Assembly (NCBI RefSeq): GCF_943193175.1 | Contig: NZ_CALPDF010000014.1 | Location: 34,462-98,461 of the forward strand | Length of the DNA: 64,000 nt | Direction: 5' to 3' | Source: Neobacillus muris | GTDB lineage: Bacteria > Bacillota > Bacilli > Bacillales > Cytobacillaceae | In this document: positions 9,349 to 18,063 of the stretch, one piece after another | Layout of the letters: the number at the start of each line of letters is the position of its first letter | How positions within the stretch are numbered: position 1 is the first letter of the stretch | Made by a program: the position numbers and the translations under genes | Notes under the pieces: generated by a model | Database searches by the model: none | The model's input: the letters and a program-made list of their open reading frames with translations, nothing else | Told to the model about the DNA's origin: nothing

Positions 9349-10133
9349 AATTTTTTAAAGGCTTTTTGATTGGGCTGCAATTTTTTACAGTGATACCAAT
9401 TCCTAAAGCATTTCCAATGGATGAGGAGCACCTAAAACGGACCATTCAAGCTTTTCCGCTGTTGGGATTGCTGCAGGGGATTATTTACGCCCTATTCATG
9501 CATAGTATGGTTGAATTGACACCCTTCTCACATCTGGCTTTCGCTTTTCTGCTATGGCTGCTGACAATTCTGTTGACAGGGGGCATTCATCTGGATGGCT
9601 GGATGGATGCGAGTGATGCTTATTTTTCCTTTCGGAATCAAGAAAAAAGATTGGAAATTATGAAGGACCCGAGAATAGGCGCGTTCGGCGTTCTGTCTAT
9701 CATTATTCTTTTAAGCAGCCGGTTTCTTTTTATCTACGAAATAACGAGCAATCTGCAGCCTCTATTATTCATTTTAATAGCCAGCATTCCTTTTTTTAGC
9801 AAAATGGTCATGGGGGTTCTGCTGTTAACCGTTCAAGCTGTAAAACAGGAGGGGCTCGGCCATTTGTTTCAAGAGGCTGCGACAGCTAGAGTTCTATGGA
9901 TTTATCCTATCTATTTACTCCTATTTTTTATAGCTGTAGTGCTTTTAGATATAAAGTTTTTGCTTGCAGGTGTGCTGGCTGGTGCAGCGGCTTATTGCTT
10001 GCATTTTTGCAGACACAAATCAGTCAAATGGTTTGGAGGAATTACGGGAGATGTGTTAGGTGCTTCTGTAGAAGGGACGGAGCTGGTGTTATGGATGACC
10101 GTGTGGTTATTGCATTATTTCGTCATGGCATGA
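9345..10133 (+). CDS. cobS: Adenosylcobinamide-GDP ribazoletransferase (cobalamin synthase)
   Basis: Membrane enzyme that joins AdoCbi-GDP to alpha-ribazole or its phosphate, closing the nucleotide loop. The 263 residues contain FLIGLQFFTVIPIP at the N terminus and the acidic metal site LTGGIHLDGWMDASDA, followed by KDPRIGAFG and several membrane segments, ending with GGITGDVLGASVEGTE. The ATG at 9345 overlaps the cobQ stop as ATGA, pointing to translational coupling; an in-frame ATG at 9330 is possible. It overlaps cobC by 43 bases. Confidence 0.93.
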   Translation: MKFFKGFLIGLQFFTVIPIPKAFPMDEEHLKRTIQAFPLLGLLQGIIYALFMHSMVELTPFSHLAFAFLLWLLTILLTGGIHLDGWMDASDAYFSFRNQEKRLEIMKDPRIGAFGVLSIIILLSSRFLFIYEITSNLQPLLFILIASIPFFSKMVMGVLLLTVQAVKQEGLGHLFQEAATARVLWIYPIYLLLFFIAVVLLDIKFLLAGVLAGAAAYCLHFCRHKSVKWFGGITGDVLGASVEGTELVLWMTVWLLHYFVMA

Positions 10134-10702
10134 CAGTAGAAAATCAACGAAAAGCGTATTTAGGCTGGAATGATTCACCATTGTGCCAAGAGGCAGCGAG
10201 ACTGGCCTGCAGCAAGGAATATGAAGGATATTTTTCCAGCGATTTGCAGCGGTGTGTATTGACAGCCAAACGTTTATTTTCCCCATCACATTTTCAATTG
10301 CTTAAGGAATTCAGGGAAATGGATTTCGGAGAATGGGAAGGGAAAACCTATGAGCAACTGAAATCAATAGAGCATTACCAGCGGTGGCTGTCGGATCCTT
10401 TCCACATATGCCCGCCAAAAGGAGAGTCATTCGAGCAATTCAGCAGCCGGGTCCAATCCGGATGGAAGAAGCTTACAGCGGAGTTGATTTCAAAAAAACT
10501 GCAGAGCTGTGCAGTTATAACACATGGAGGGGTTATTAAATATTTGCTATCCGTATATGCTCCTAGAGAACAGGATTTTTGGAGCTGGCACACCCCTTAT
10601 TACCAAGGTTTTGAATTATGCTTTACACTTGATAGTTTAAGGAGGGGTGAAAGGTGCACTTTATTACAGGAGGTGCCTTTAATGGTAAACGGGCATGGGT
10701 GA
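10091..10702 (+). CDS. cobC: Alpha-ribazole phosphatase (histidine phosphatase family)
   Basis: Removes the 5' phosphate from alpha-ribazole-5'-phosphate or adenosylcobalamin-5'-phosphate, the final step after CobS. The 203 residues begin MDDRVVIALFRHGMT, where RHG is the phosphohistidine motif of the phosphoglycerate-mutase-like family. They continue with SSDLQRCVLTAKRLF, the acid/base region REMDFGEWEGKTY and the second histidine in VITHGGVIKYL. The open frame reaches back to 9896 inside cobS, but the ATG at 10091 is the last start that keeps the RHG motif and has a CGGAG site. A general phosphoglycerate mutase is excluded mainly by context. Confidence 0.88.
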   Translation: MDDRVVIALFRHGMTVENQRKAYLGWNDSPLCQEAARLACSKEYEGYFSSDLQRCVLTAKRLFSPSHFQLLKEFREMDFGEWEGKTYEQLKSIEHYQRWLSDPFHICPPKGESFEQFSSRVQSGWKKLTAELISKKLQSCAVITHGGVIKYLLSVYAPREQDFWSWHTPYYQGFELCFTLDSLRRGERCTLLQEVPLMVNGHG

Positions 10703-11103
10703 AACGTAGTTATACTTTCATGGAAACTGACAGTTGGCTTTCTGCCTATGACGGCCATGTTCTGCCAGTAGAATTAAAGGAAAAGGATGTGGAGCTGCTT
10801 GTTTTAGAAGGCATAGAGATTTGGATAAAGCGGTTAACTGACCAATATGATGCTGGTAAGTGCCGTGAAATCTGGGATCAATGTTTGATCAATTGGGAAC
10901 GTTGGGAAAAAGAACAGGAACAACACCAGCTAATCATTATCGGAACAGATATCATGAAAGGAATTGTCCCAATCGAAAAGGAGAATAGGATTTGGCGTGA
11001 TGCTGCGGGATGGGCATTTCAAGACTTAGCAGCAAAGGCGGACAAAGTAGATTTGATATGGTACGGGATTAACCAGACAATTAAAGGAGGAGAGAACGGA
11101 TGA
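10654..11103 (+). CDS. Small CobU-like protein with a degenerate P-loop
   Basis: A 149-residue relative of CobU/CobP. It starts MHFITGGAFNGKRAW, where CobU has GGARSGKS; the P-loop serine or threonine is replaced by arginine. The guanylylated histidine region is missing. The C terminus keeps the other CobU signature, GIVPIEKENRIWRDAAGWAF, then LAAKADKVDLIWYGI. It may be a non-catalytic partner of the CobU at 7267, which lacks exactly that block, or an enzyme with altered nucleotide use; this is inference. The GTG start has a strong AAGGAGG site and overlaps cobC by 49 bases. The end overlaps the adenosyltransferase gene by four bases (ATGA), so it is translated as part of the operon. Confidence 0.75.
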   Translation: MHFITGGAFNGKRAWVKRSYTFMETDSWLSAYDGHVLPVELKEKDVELLVLEGIEIWIKRLTDQYDAGKCREIWDQCLINWERWEKEQEQHQLIIIGTDIMKGIVPIEKENRIWRDAAGWAFQDLAAKADKVDLIWYGINQTIKGGENG

Positions 11104-11684
11104 GAATATATACGAGAACTGGGGACAAAGGAAAAACGAGTATTATAGGAGGAAGAGTCGACAAGGATGATACGCGGGTGGAGGCTTATGGAACGGTAGA
11201 TGAGGTGAATGGTTTTGTCGGCCAGGCCATGACACAATTGGATACAGAGTTGTTCAAGGATGTGGTTGAAGATCTGGAAAAAATTCAGCATGAATTATTT
11301 GACTGCGGCGGGGACCTTGCCAATATCACTGAAAAACGGCAATTAAAGCTGCAGCAGGAATCCATTGATTACCTAGAAAAAAGAATTGATGAATTTATTA
11401 AAGAAGCCCCAGAATTGGAGCGGTTTATTCTGCCTGGTGGAACAAAGCCTGCCGCATCCATCCATATAGCACGCACTGTAACCAGGAGGGCAGAACGGCT
11501 GACGGTCAAACTGATGAAGGAAGACCCGGTAACGCCGCCACTTGCGCTTTCCTATTTAAACCGGCTCTCAGACTATTTTTTTGCATTGGCAAGGGTCATT
11601 AATTTTCGCCTGAATGTGAAGGATGTTGAATATATTCGCAGTGCCAAGGTGTTTAGGGATGGGAAGCGGAAAGATGAAAAATAA
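11100..11684 (+). CDS. pduO: ATP:cob(I)alamin adenosyltransferase, PduO type
   Basis: Transfers the 5'-deoxyadenosyl group from ATP to reduced cobalt, making adenosylated corrinoids needed by CbiZ, CbiB and the later steps. The 194 residues open with YTRTGDKGKTSIIGG, the ATP-binding signature of PduO enzymes. They contain VEAYGTVDEVNGFVG, the FDCGGDLAN segment and the C-terminal PGGTKPAASIHIARTVTRRAER, a helix lining the active site. Length and motifs match the stand-alone B. subtilis YvqK type. It overlaps the previous gene by four bases and runs into cblT. Confidence 0.93.
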   Translation: MRIYTRTGDKGKTSIIGGRVDKDDTRVEAYGTVDEVNGFVGQAMTQLDTELFKDVVEDLEKIQHELFDCGGDLANITEKRQLKLQQESIDYLEKRIDEFIKEAPELERFILPGGTKPAASIHIARTVTRRAERLTVKLMKEDPVTPPLALSYLNRLSDYFFALARVINFRLNVKDVEYIRSAKVFRDGKRKDEK

Positions 11685-12183
11685 AGCAAAAAGACTAAGC
11701 TGGCTGGCGATGTTTACTGCCTTGTCTGTGGCTGGAGCGGCGATAAAGATACCAGCTCTCATTGGCAGTGTCGCTCTTGATAGCTTTCCAGCGTTATTGG
11801 CTGCCGCCCTTTTGGGGGGAGCGCCAGGTGCCATTGTTGGCGCATTGGGACATTTGTTGTCGGCCATGCTAAGTGGATTCCCGTTAGGACTGCTGCACTT
11901 TTTGATTGCTGGTGAAATGGCGGTATTAGTCTGGTTGTTTGGGATCCTTCATAAAAAACATAAACTGATCTCCAGTACTGTATTTGTTCTAGGAAATTCA
12001 ATTATTGCCCCACTGCCGTTTATCTTCTTAATCAATATGGGCTTTTTTGTCGGAATGATCCCATCTTTAGTAACTGGATCGATACTTAACATTTTCATCG
12101 CTCTAGTTCTGGTGCCCCGCCTTGAAAGAGTGGCGGCCCATGGCTTTCATGAAAGGATGCAAAATGATGAGAAATGCCATTGA
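11674..12183 (+). CDS. cblT: ECF transporter substrate-specific component, probable alpha-ribazole transporter CblT
   Basis: A 169-residue hydrophobic protein with five to six membrane segments and the S-component look (LSWLAMFTALSVAGAAIKIP, then PALLAAALLGGAPGAIVGALGH). It precedes a CblS-like kinase with overlapping reading frames. The CblT-CblS pair is known from Listeria and Geobacillus for uptake and phosphorylation of alpha-ribazole, and the same order here supports the call. The energising ECF module (EcfA, EcfA', EcfT) is not in the window and is presumably shared. Two starts are possible, ATG 11659 and ATG 11674; both overlap the adenosyltransferase gene, and the choice is not decisive. 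Confidence 0.82.
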   Translation: MKNKAKRLSWLAMFTALSVAGAAIKIPALIGSVALDSFPALLAAALLGGAPGAIVGALGHLLSAMLSGFPLGLLHFLIAGEMAVLVWLFGILHKKHKLISSTVFVLGNSIIAPLPFIFLINMGFFVGMIPSLVTGSILNIFIALVLVPRLERVAAHGFHERMQNDEKCH

Positions 12184-12886
12184 AATTACAATAGGCGGGG
12201 GAGATTGTCTGATTTTGGCTAGTGATAACAGCGGCGGCATAGGCATGAAGGCGGAAGACCTTGTTCATGTCCCATACCAGACGGTTGCCTATTATTCCTT
12301 TCGCACTGCCAGTATGGAGTGCATCGCTTCAGGAGGCAAAATTATTTCCGTAGTGCTTCACAATTTTTGCGGTAACGAACCATGGACTGAGCTTGAAGAG
12401 GGGATTCGAGCGGGTTTACGTGAACTCGGATTGGCCGATGTTCCCATTACAGGCAGTACAGAAAGCAATTTTCCTTTATTGCAATCAGCGGTTGGATTGG
12501 TCGTAATTGGAAAAAAAGCATGCAGCGATGCAAAAGAAATACCGGATTTTGATGATATGAAACTAGCTGTCATTGGCTTGCCGCTAGTAGGAGATGAGGT
12601 AATTGAGCAGAAGGACCACATTGCATCGTTGTCCTTGTTTCAGGAAATCAATTTATTAGGTGAAGTGGTGACATGGCCAGTTGGTTCGAAGGGGGTCCTT
12701 CATGAATTGAATCAAATTTTTCCTGATCAATGGATTGAAGAAGATAATGTGGTATGCGACGTAAATATTCTTAAATCCTCTGGACCTGCAGCCTGCTTTA
12801 TTGCGGCTTTTTCCGAAAGTCAAGGAGAGAATGTGAGGAATCTGGCCAGTGATTTGTTTCATCCACTAACAATTATGAAAGAATAG
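12164..12886 (+). CDS. cblS: Alpha-ribazole kinase CblS (AIR-synthase-like fold)
   Basis: Phosphorylates salvaged alpha-ribazole to alpha-ribazole-5'-phosphate, replacing the CobT route. The 240 residues resemble the N-terminal half of AIR synthase-type ATP enzymes: EITIGGGDCLILASDNSGGIG at the start is the metal/ATP-binding acidic stretch, then AYYSFRTASMECIASGGKI and ITGSTESNF. I assign it by this pattern and by its place directly after cblT, with 20 bases of overlap. The ATG at 12164 has AAAGGA six bases upstream; the frame upstream of it lies inside cblT. Its stop codon lies within the bidirectional terminator that ends the operon. Confidence 0.8.
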   Translation: MMRNAIEITIGGGDCLILASDNSGGIGMKAEDLVHVPYQTVAYYSFRTASMECIASGGKIISVVLHNFCGNEPWTELEEGIRAGLRELGLADVPITGSTESNFPLLQSAVGLVVIGKKACSDAKEIPDFDDMKLAVIGLPLVGDEVIEQKDHIASLSLFQEINLLGEVVTWPVGSKGVLHELNQIFPDQWIEEDNVVCDVNILKSSGPAACFIAAFSESQGENVRNLASDLFHPLTIMKE

Positions 12887-12910
12887 CACGCCCAAGGGGC
12901 GTGCTATTCT
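12881..12910. terminator. Bidirectional terminator shared by cblS and the penicillin-binding protein gene
   Basis: Thirteen-base perfect stem GAATAGCACGCCC / GGGCGTGCTATTC around a two-base AA loop region. The cblS stop (TAG, 12884-12886) and the stop of the converging gene (12904-12906) both lie inside the stem, so the two genes are only 17 bases apart and share one hairpin. Confidence 0.85.
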
Positions 12911-15006
12911 TGTAGGTTTTTAAGTTTTCCAATCAATGAATTTACCGCTTCACCAACTTGATTGATTGTATTGTTCAGTTTGTCTTTCCAGCCTGGCGCG
13001 TTTTCTCTTATCACTGATCCGATTTTATCGGCGTTTTCCTTCAGTTCTTTGCTAATCTTCTCAGCTTGGTCTTTTACGCTTTTTCCAGAGGCTTCCTCCC
13101 CTGCGAGCTGAGCATTGACAGAAACAACCTCAAACTCCTCTTTTGGAAGAAATTGTACGGATGTCCTCATGATTTCTTTAAAGATTGGAACGACATTCGC
13201 TGAGCTGGTGCTAGGCAAATAGTGCGCTTGGTCTGTCTTGTCATAGCCGATCCAAATCGCACCGACTAGATTTGGGGTATAACCGACCATCCATTGGTCC
13301 TTCGTGCCGTTGACCCCTGTAAAAGGAAGCTGGGTGGAACCGGTTTTTCCGGCCAGCTGAATCCCAGGGATAATGGCGCGTTTTCCAGACCCAGTTTCCA
13401 CTACATTCAAGAGCATGGCAGTCATTTCATTTGTCACCTTTTTGGAGGTAACTTTAGTTGACTTTTCTTTATGCTCCGCTATGATATTGCCCGTTGGACC
13501 GACAATTTTTGTTATCAGATGGCTGTCATGGCGCTCTCCACCATTAGGAAAAACGGAAAAGGCATTGGCCATTTGTATAGGTGAAACACCTTTACTCATT
13601 CCGCCCAAGGCAATGGCCAGGTTTTTATCATCCTTTTCAACTGGAATGCCGAAGCGTTTTAGTGAATCAAGGCCTTTGTCTAGTCCAATCTCATTTAACA
13701 GCCAAACCGCAGGGACATTTAATGATTCTTCCAAAGCCTTATACATGGGAACTTTCCCTTGGAAGGTTTTTGTGAAGTTCTCAGGCTTGTAATCTCCAAA
13801 TGAAATCGGTTCATCAACCAGCTCAGAGGAATAGTCGTAACCTTCTTCCAAAGCAGGGGTATACACGGCAAGAGGTTTTATCGATGACCCTGGCTGTGCC
13901 CGTAATTGAGTCGCTCGGTTAAAGCCGCGGAATACATGTTCTCCGCGGCCTCCGATCAGCGCACGAACGCCGCCGCTTCCAGGATCCATTAGAACAGATC
14001 CGCTTTGAACGATCTCACCGCCCATCCCTTTTGGAAATAAGGCGGTATTGGCATAAACTTTTTCAAGACCAGCTTGTAGATTTTGGTCCATTTCTGTATA
14101 TATACGATAGCCTCGTGTCATAATTTCATCTTGTGTCAGTCCGTATTTAGATTCAGCCTCATTCAACACAGCATCCACATAATAGGGGTATTTCCGTTCT
14201 ACATAGCTGCCCCCGCCATCATGAAGGGTGATTTTTTCTGCCTTTGCCTGTTTATACTCGGCGGAACTGATCATGTTCAGTTCCTTCATTTTGGCGAGAA
14301 CCACATTGCGCCGGTCGATGGCTTCGTCATAATTCTTGTACGGGTCCAGATAATTCGGTGCATGAAGCAGTCCAGCCAATAGGGCAGCCTCGCTAATCGT
14401 AATATCTTTAATGTTCTTATTAAAATACTTCTTGGATGCGTTCCCGATTCCCCACGCTCCGCTGCCAAAATATACTTGGTTCATATACATTTGCAGTATT
14501 TCATCTTTTGTATATACTTTTTCGATTTTGACGGCTAAAAATAATTCCTCTGCTTTTCGTTTGTAGGTTCTTTCTGGTGACAGCAGGGCATTTTTGGCGA
14601 GCTGCTGGGTGAGAGTGCTCCCGCCTCCGGTAATTCTCCCAGCCAATAGGTTTTTAAAAAACACCCTGACAATTCCTTTGACGTCAAATCCATTATGGTC
14701 ATAGAACCTTTCATCTTCAATGGCGACTATAGCATTTGGCACATGCTTGGGAAGCTCTTCAATTTTAATCCCTTCAGTCCGATTGGTCGCTACATTGGAT
14801 GCTACATCGCCATCTTTATCATAAATAACAGTAGGCTGGCTTAACCCTTCCTTTAAGGATTGGACATTGGCTCTTGAGGCCAGCCATGCAAAATAAATAA
14901 TCGTTGATAGTACAGCTACTAAAATAATTAATAGGAAGATCTGTGTTAGATGTCTCTTTTTCCAGAAATGAACCAGCATTTCCCAAAGTGGTCGCAGTTT
15001 CTCCAT
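12904..15006 (-). CDS. Class A penicillin-binding protein (glycosyltransferase plus transpeptidase)
   Basis: Polymerises and cross-links peptidoglycan at the outer face of the membrane. Of 700 residues, about 20-45 form a membrane anchor. The glycosyltransferase domain has IVAIEDERFYDHNGFD and GGSTLTQQLAKN, with KRKAEELFLAVKIEK after it. The transpeptidase domain has the active serine in QPGSSIKPLA, SLN in EESLNVPA and AGKTGSTQ. The C-terminal 70 residues are charged and probably helical. Length and layout resemble B. subtilis PbpF/PbpG (PBP2c/2d), which serve sporulation, but I cannot separate these by eye. The ATG at 15006 has a GGAG site on the minus strand. It is transcribed toward the cobalamin operon. 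Confidence 0.92.
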   Translation of the reverse strand: MEKLRPLWEMLVHFWKKRHLTQIFLLIILVAVLSTIIYFAWLASRANVQSLKEGLSQPTVIYDKDGDVASNVATNRTEGIKIEELPKHVPNAIVAIEDERFYDHNGFDVKGIVRVFFKNLLAGRITGGGSTLTQQLAKNALLSPERTYKRKAEELFLAVKIEKVYTKDEILQMYMNQVYFGSGAWGIGNASKKYFNKNIKDITISEAALLAGLLHAPNYLDPYKNYDEAIDRRNVVLAKMKELNMISSAEYKQAKAEKITLHDGGGSYVERKYPYYVDAVLNEAESKYGLTQDEIMTRGYRIYTEMDQNLQAGLEKVYANTALFPKGMGGEIVQSGSVLMDPGSGGVRALIGGRGEHVFRGFNRATQLRAQPGSSIKPLAVYTPALEEGYDYSSELVDEPISFGDYKPENFTKTFQGKVPMYKALEESLNVPAVWLLNEIGLDKGLDSLKRFGIPVEKDDKNLAIALGGMSKGVSPIQMANAFSVFPNGGERHDSHLITKIVGPTGNIIAEHKEKSTKVTSKKVTNEMTAMLLNVVETGSGKRAIIPGIQLAGKTGSTQLPFTGVNGTKDQWMVGYTPNLVGAIWIGYDKTDQAHYLPSTSSANVVPIFKEIMRTSVQFLPKEEFEVVSVNAQLAGEEASGKSVKDQAEKISKELKENADKIGSVIRENAPGWKDKLNNTINQVGEAVNSLIGKLKNLQE

Positions 15007-15330
15007 TGTATCTCCTTACCTTCTTAGGAATGGTTGATTTTTTTATTATAAAATTTCTATTTGAAAAAAACCAATAGAAAAGCCTGAACTTGATAAAAAA
15101 ATCATAAGAAAAACTTATGGAAAAAAATAAATACAAACTAATTTCATTATCACTTAAACGATGATAATCTTTTCTATGAAGCCGGCTGGTAATCTGAAAG
15201 AAATCTAGGTATATGGGTTTGACCCCTTGGTCATGAGCGGCCTCTTTTGATTCTCAAAGGCAATTCTTTACTTTTTCATAAAATAATAGTTTACTAGAAA
15301 AAGCAGTCTATTAAAGTGTGGGGATTACAT
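15007..15330. other. Divergent intergenic region
   Basis: AT-rich 324 bases between the penicillin-binding protein gene (minus) and the MFS gene (plus). It must hold both promoters, but I see no convincing pair of boxes, no riboswitch and no strong hairpin. Confidence 0.4.
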
Positions 15331-16554
15331 ATGAATAAACTAAAGCAATATATTCACCAGTTCCATCCAATTGTCTGGGTACTGCTCATTGGGACTGTCT
15401 TATCAAGAGGTTCCTCTGTTATGACGCTCCCATTTTTGTCGCTCTATTTATCCAGAAATATGGAAATTTCACCAGTCCTTATTGGAATTACCGTTGGAAT
15501 GAGTCCGTTGATGGGTACCGTCGGCGGATTTATAGGCGGGCATTTGTCTGACCGGTTTGGGCGTAAGCCGGTCATGCTTGCCGCATTATTTATGCTGGCA
15601 TTCGTCTATTATGGGTTTATTGCAGCAAATGCCCCCGGGTGGTTTATCCTGCTCAATGCTCTAAACGGATTGAGCAATTCGTTTTTTGAGCCTACAGCCC
15701 AGGCTTTGATGGCGGATTTGACTGAGCAAAAAAATAGGATGAAGGTCTATTCATTAAGATATACGGCCATTAATATTGGGGCTTCCGTTGGACCGTTTTT
15801 AGGAGCCTACTTGGCGAGCACATCAGCAAAGCTTTCCTTCGCCATTACCGGTTCAACCTACTTATTATATGGGATTGTGCTGCTTATCCTCATGCAGAAC
15901 ATGTCCTTTTCAAACGGGGAATCTACTAAAAAAGTTACTTCTTTTATCGATGCCTTTCATATTATTCGGACGGATAAGGCGCTAAGATATTTAGTGGCAG
16001 GAATCATTTTAATAAATATCGGTTATTCCCAAGTGGATTCTAATTTTCCGCAATTTTTAGAAAAAAATATCGAAAATGGAGTTTATCTTTTCTCTGTATT
16101 GCTGACGATTAATGCGGTCATGGTGGTCGTGCTGCAAATGCCAATAAGCCATCTTGCCGAAAAGCTTACCTTAATGCAAGGGATGATTGTCGGTTCACTA
16201 TTTATCGTTGCGGGATTGGCAGGCTTTGGTTTTGTTAGCGGCTGGGTGAGCGCTGTCTTGGCAATGGTTTTATTTACCCTTGGAGAAATTTTAATTTTCC
16301 CATCCAACAGTATGATGATTGACCGGCTTGCTCCGGAACATTTAAGGGGAACTTACTTTGGGGCGGGACAATTTCGCAAAATTGGGAATTTTGCAGGCCC
16401 CATCATCGGAGGATCGTTATTAAGCCATTTTAGCGGTCACACGATGTTTTGGGCGATATCCCTCGTTTCAATGCTAAGCATCGTTTTTTTCGCGGCGGGA
16501 AATAAAGCCTTCACGCACAGTCAAACCATTGGAGAAGGGCAAGCTAGTCAATAA
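15331..16554 (+). CDS. MFS transporter, drug-efflux-like (DHA1 type)
   Basis: A 407-residue major facilitator with about twelve hydrophobic segments. The loop between segments 2 and 3 carries GGHLSDRFGRKPVM, the MFS motif A, and segment 4 has an antiporter-like SLRYTAINIGASVGP stretch, typical of proton-driven exporters. The substrate cannot be read from sequence. ATG 15331 is preferred to a GTG at 15316 because GGGGATT lies just before it. It is a single gene, ending in a terminator shared with the converging aldo/keto reductase. Confidence 0.85.
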   Translation: MNKLKQYIHQFHPIVWVLLIGTVLSRGSSVMTLPFLSLYLSRNMEISPVLIGITVGMSPLMGTVGGFIGGHLSDRFGRKPVMLAALFMLAFVYYGFIAANAPGWFILLNALNGLSNSFFEPTAQALMADLTEQKNRMKVYSLRYTAINIGASVGPFLGAYLASTSAKLSFAITGSTYLLYGIVLLILMQNMSFSNGESTKKVTSFIDAFHIIRTDKALRYLVAGIILINIGYSQVDSNFPQFLEKNIENGVYLFSVLLTINAVMVVVLQMPISHLAEKLTLMQGMIVGSLFIVAGLAGFGFVSGWVSAVLAMVLFTLGEILIFPSNSMMIDRLAPEHLRGTYFGAGQFRKIGNFAGPIIGGSLLSHFSGHTMFWAISLVSMLSIVFFAAGNKAFTHSQTIGEGQASQ

Positions 16555-16557
16555 AAA

Positions 16558-16587
16558 AAGCCTCTGGAACCAACATCCCAGAGGCTT
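16558..16587. terminator. Bidirectional terminator between MFS and aldo/keto reductase genes
   Basis: AAGCCTCTGG at 16558-16567 pairs with CCAGAGGCTT at 16578-16587 around a ten-base loop, with A-rich sequence before and T-rich sequence after, so it can work on both strands. Confidence 0.85.
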
Positions 16588-16594
16588 TCCAATT

Positions 16595-17539
16595 TTATTT
16601 TAAGATTTCTTCAATTCTTGCTATAGTTTCATCGCTCAATTTGATACCAGATGCTTTCACGTTTTCTTCTACTTGTTCTGGACGGCTGGCGCCAACAAGT
16701 GCGCTGGCAACATTTTTCTGCCTTAAGATCCAAGCTAATGCAAGGGTAGGAAGGCTAATATTATGATCTGCTGCTACTTCTTTAAGTAATTCCACTCTGT
16801 CTAAGTTTGCTTCCGTTAATAAACCGCCAAGAGCTTTAAAATTCTCTTGTGCTGCACGACTTCCTGCAGGGGCAGCCTCGCCCTTTTTGTACTTGCCTGT
16901 TAACACACCCTGGGCTAAGGGAGACCAAACCACCTGCCCAATCCCATGCTTTTCACTTACAGGGATGACTTCTTTTTCGATATATCGCTGCAGCATGCTG
17001 TATTGCGGCTGGTTAACGACAATTCGGTCAAGCAGCTTCTTATCAGCTAAATGAACAGCTTCAGTGATTTGTTCAGCTGTCCATTCGCTGACACCAAGGT
17101 AAAGAACTTTTCCCTGACGGACTAAATCATCCATGGCGCGCAATGTCTCTTCCAATGGCGTTTCTTTATCAAATCGATGGCAATAATAAATATCTACATA
17201 ATCCGTATTCAATCGCTTAAGGCTTGCATGGCATTGCTCCATAATATGTTTGCGTGATAAGCCGCGGTCATTTGGGCCGTCACCCATTGGCCAGAATACT
17301 TTCGTTGCTAAAACATAGGAATCGCGCTGATATTTTTGTAGAGCTTTACCAACAACAATTTCTGCCTCTCCCCGCATATAAACATTGGCGGTATCGAAGA
17401 AGTTAATGCCAAGGTCGTATGCTTTATCAATTGATGCGGTCGCGTTTTGTTCCTCTACATATCCTCCATATGTAAGCCAGCTGCCTAAACTGATTTCACT
17501 CACTTTTAAGCCGGTATTGCCCAGTCGACGGTATTCCAT
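16595..17539 (-). CDS. Aldo/keto reductase, potassium-channel-beta-like
   Basis: NAD(P)H-dependent oxidoreductase with a TIM-barrel fold. The 314 residues begin MEYRRLGNTGLKVSEISLG. The catalytic tetrad is visible as Asp in NFFDTANVY, Tyr in ANVY, Lys in VLATKVFWP and His in YYCHRFD. The C-terminal ALVGASRPEQVEENVKA is the cofactor-binding stretch. The substrate is unknown; similar proteins in Bacillus reduce small aldehydes. A frame opens at 17569, but GGAGGG on the minus strand sits eight bases before the ATG at 17539, which also begins the conserved part. Confidence 0.88.
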   Translation of the reverse strand: MEYRRLGNTGLKVSEISLGSWLTYGGYVEEQNATASIDKAYDLGINFFDTANVYMRGEAEIVVGKALQKYQRDSYVLATKVFWPMGDGPNDRGLSRKHIMEQCHASLKRLNTDYVDIYYCHRFDKETPLEETLRAMDDLVRQGKVLYLGVSEWTAEQITEAVHLADKKLLDRIVVNQPQYSMLQRYIEKEVIPVSEKHGIGQVVWSPLAQGVLTGKYKKGEAAPAGSRAAQENFKALGGLLTEANLDRVELLKEVAADHNISLPTLALAWILRQKNVASALVGASRPEQVEENVKASGIKLSDETIARIEEILK

Positions 17540-17667
17540 GAAAACATCCCTCCAAAAAAATTTCGTCATACAAAATAAAAATACTACACTCAGACTTTTC
17601 TGTCTACTTGTTGAACTCAGAGTATAAAGGAAACACTTTTAATTGGAGAGATACTCTTGTTATCGGA

Positions 17668-17901
17668 TTAACTTTGTTTTTTTGGTGCTTTTTTCTGTTT
17701 TCGATAGGTTATAAAGCTATCGATTAAAAAAACCGAAACAAATATAAGTATGATTACCATTTCGGCTGGCTCTATAACTCGGAAGGGATTGATTGCTTTC
17801 CAGACTACTTTGGATGGATCAACGCCCATTAACATGTCTAATAGGATAATTAGAATGAGCAACCCAGCTGCTAGGAGTACTGATACTAAAAATAATTTCA
17901 T
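17668..17901 (-). CDS. Small two-segment membrane protein of unknown function
   Basis: 77 residues: a hydrophobic segment at 3-25 (LFLVSVLLAAGLLILIILL), a short loop with MGVDPSKVVWKAINPF, a second hydrophobic segment at about 45-63, and a basic tail (RKQKKAPKKQS). AAAGGTGAACCC precedes the ATG, an excellent ribosome binding site, so it is probably a real gene. I do not recognise the family. It is divergent from the gerA-type operon, 160 bases away. Confidence 0.65.
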   Translation of the reverse strand: MKLFLVSVLLAAGLLILIILLDMLMGVDPSKVVWKAINPFRVIEPAEMVIILIFVSVFLIDSFITYRKQKKAPKKQS

Positions 17902-18063
17902 GGGTTCACCTTTTAAAATAGGAATAGATTTATTTTCTGATACTGCTGCAGTTCTTATGCATTAGCATAAAAATCAACCGTAGAAATGGATAAACAACCA
18001 TAAGTTGGTTAATCTAACCATGATTAGAAAACCCAATAATTTTCTTTGAGTGAGGCGGAAATT

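Noticed and set aside
18006..18020. Palindrome TGGTTAATCTAACCA upstream of the germination operon
   Set aside because: Noted as a short inverted repeat, but I could not align it with a sigma-G promoter or a known operator, so no feature is claimed.
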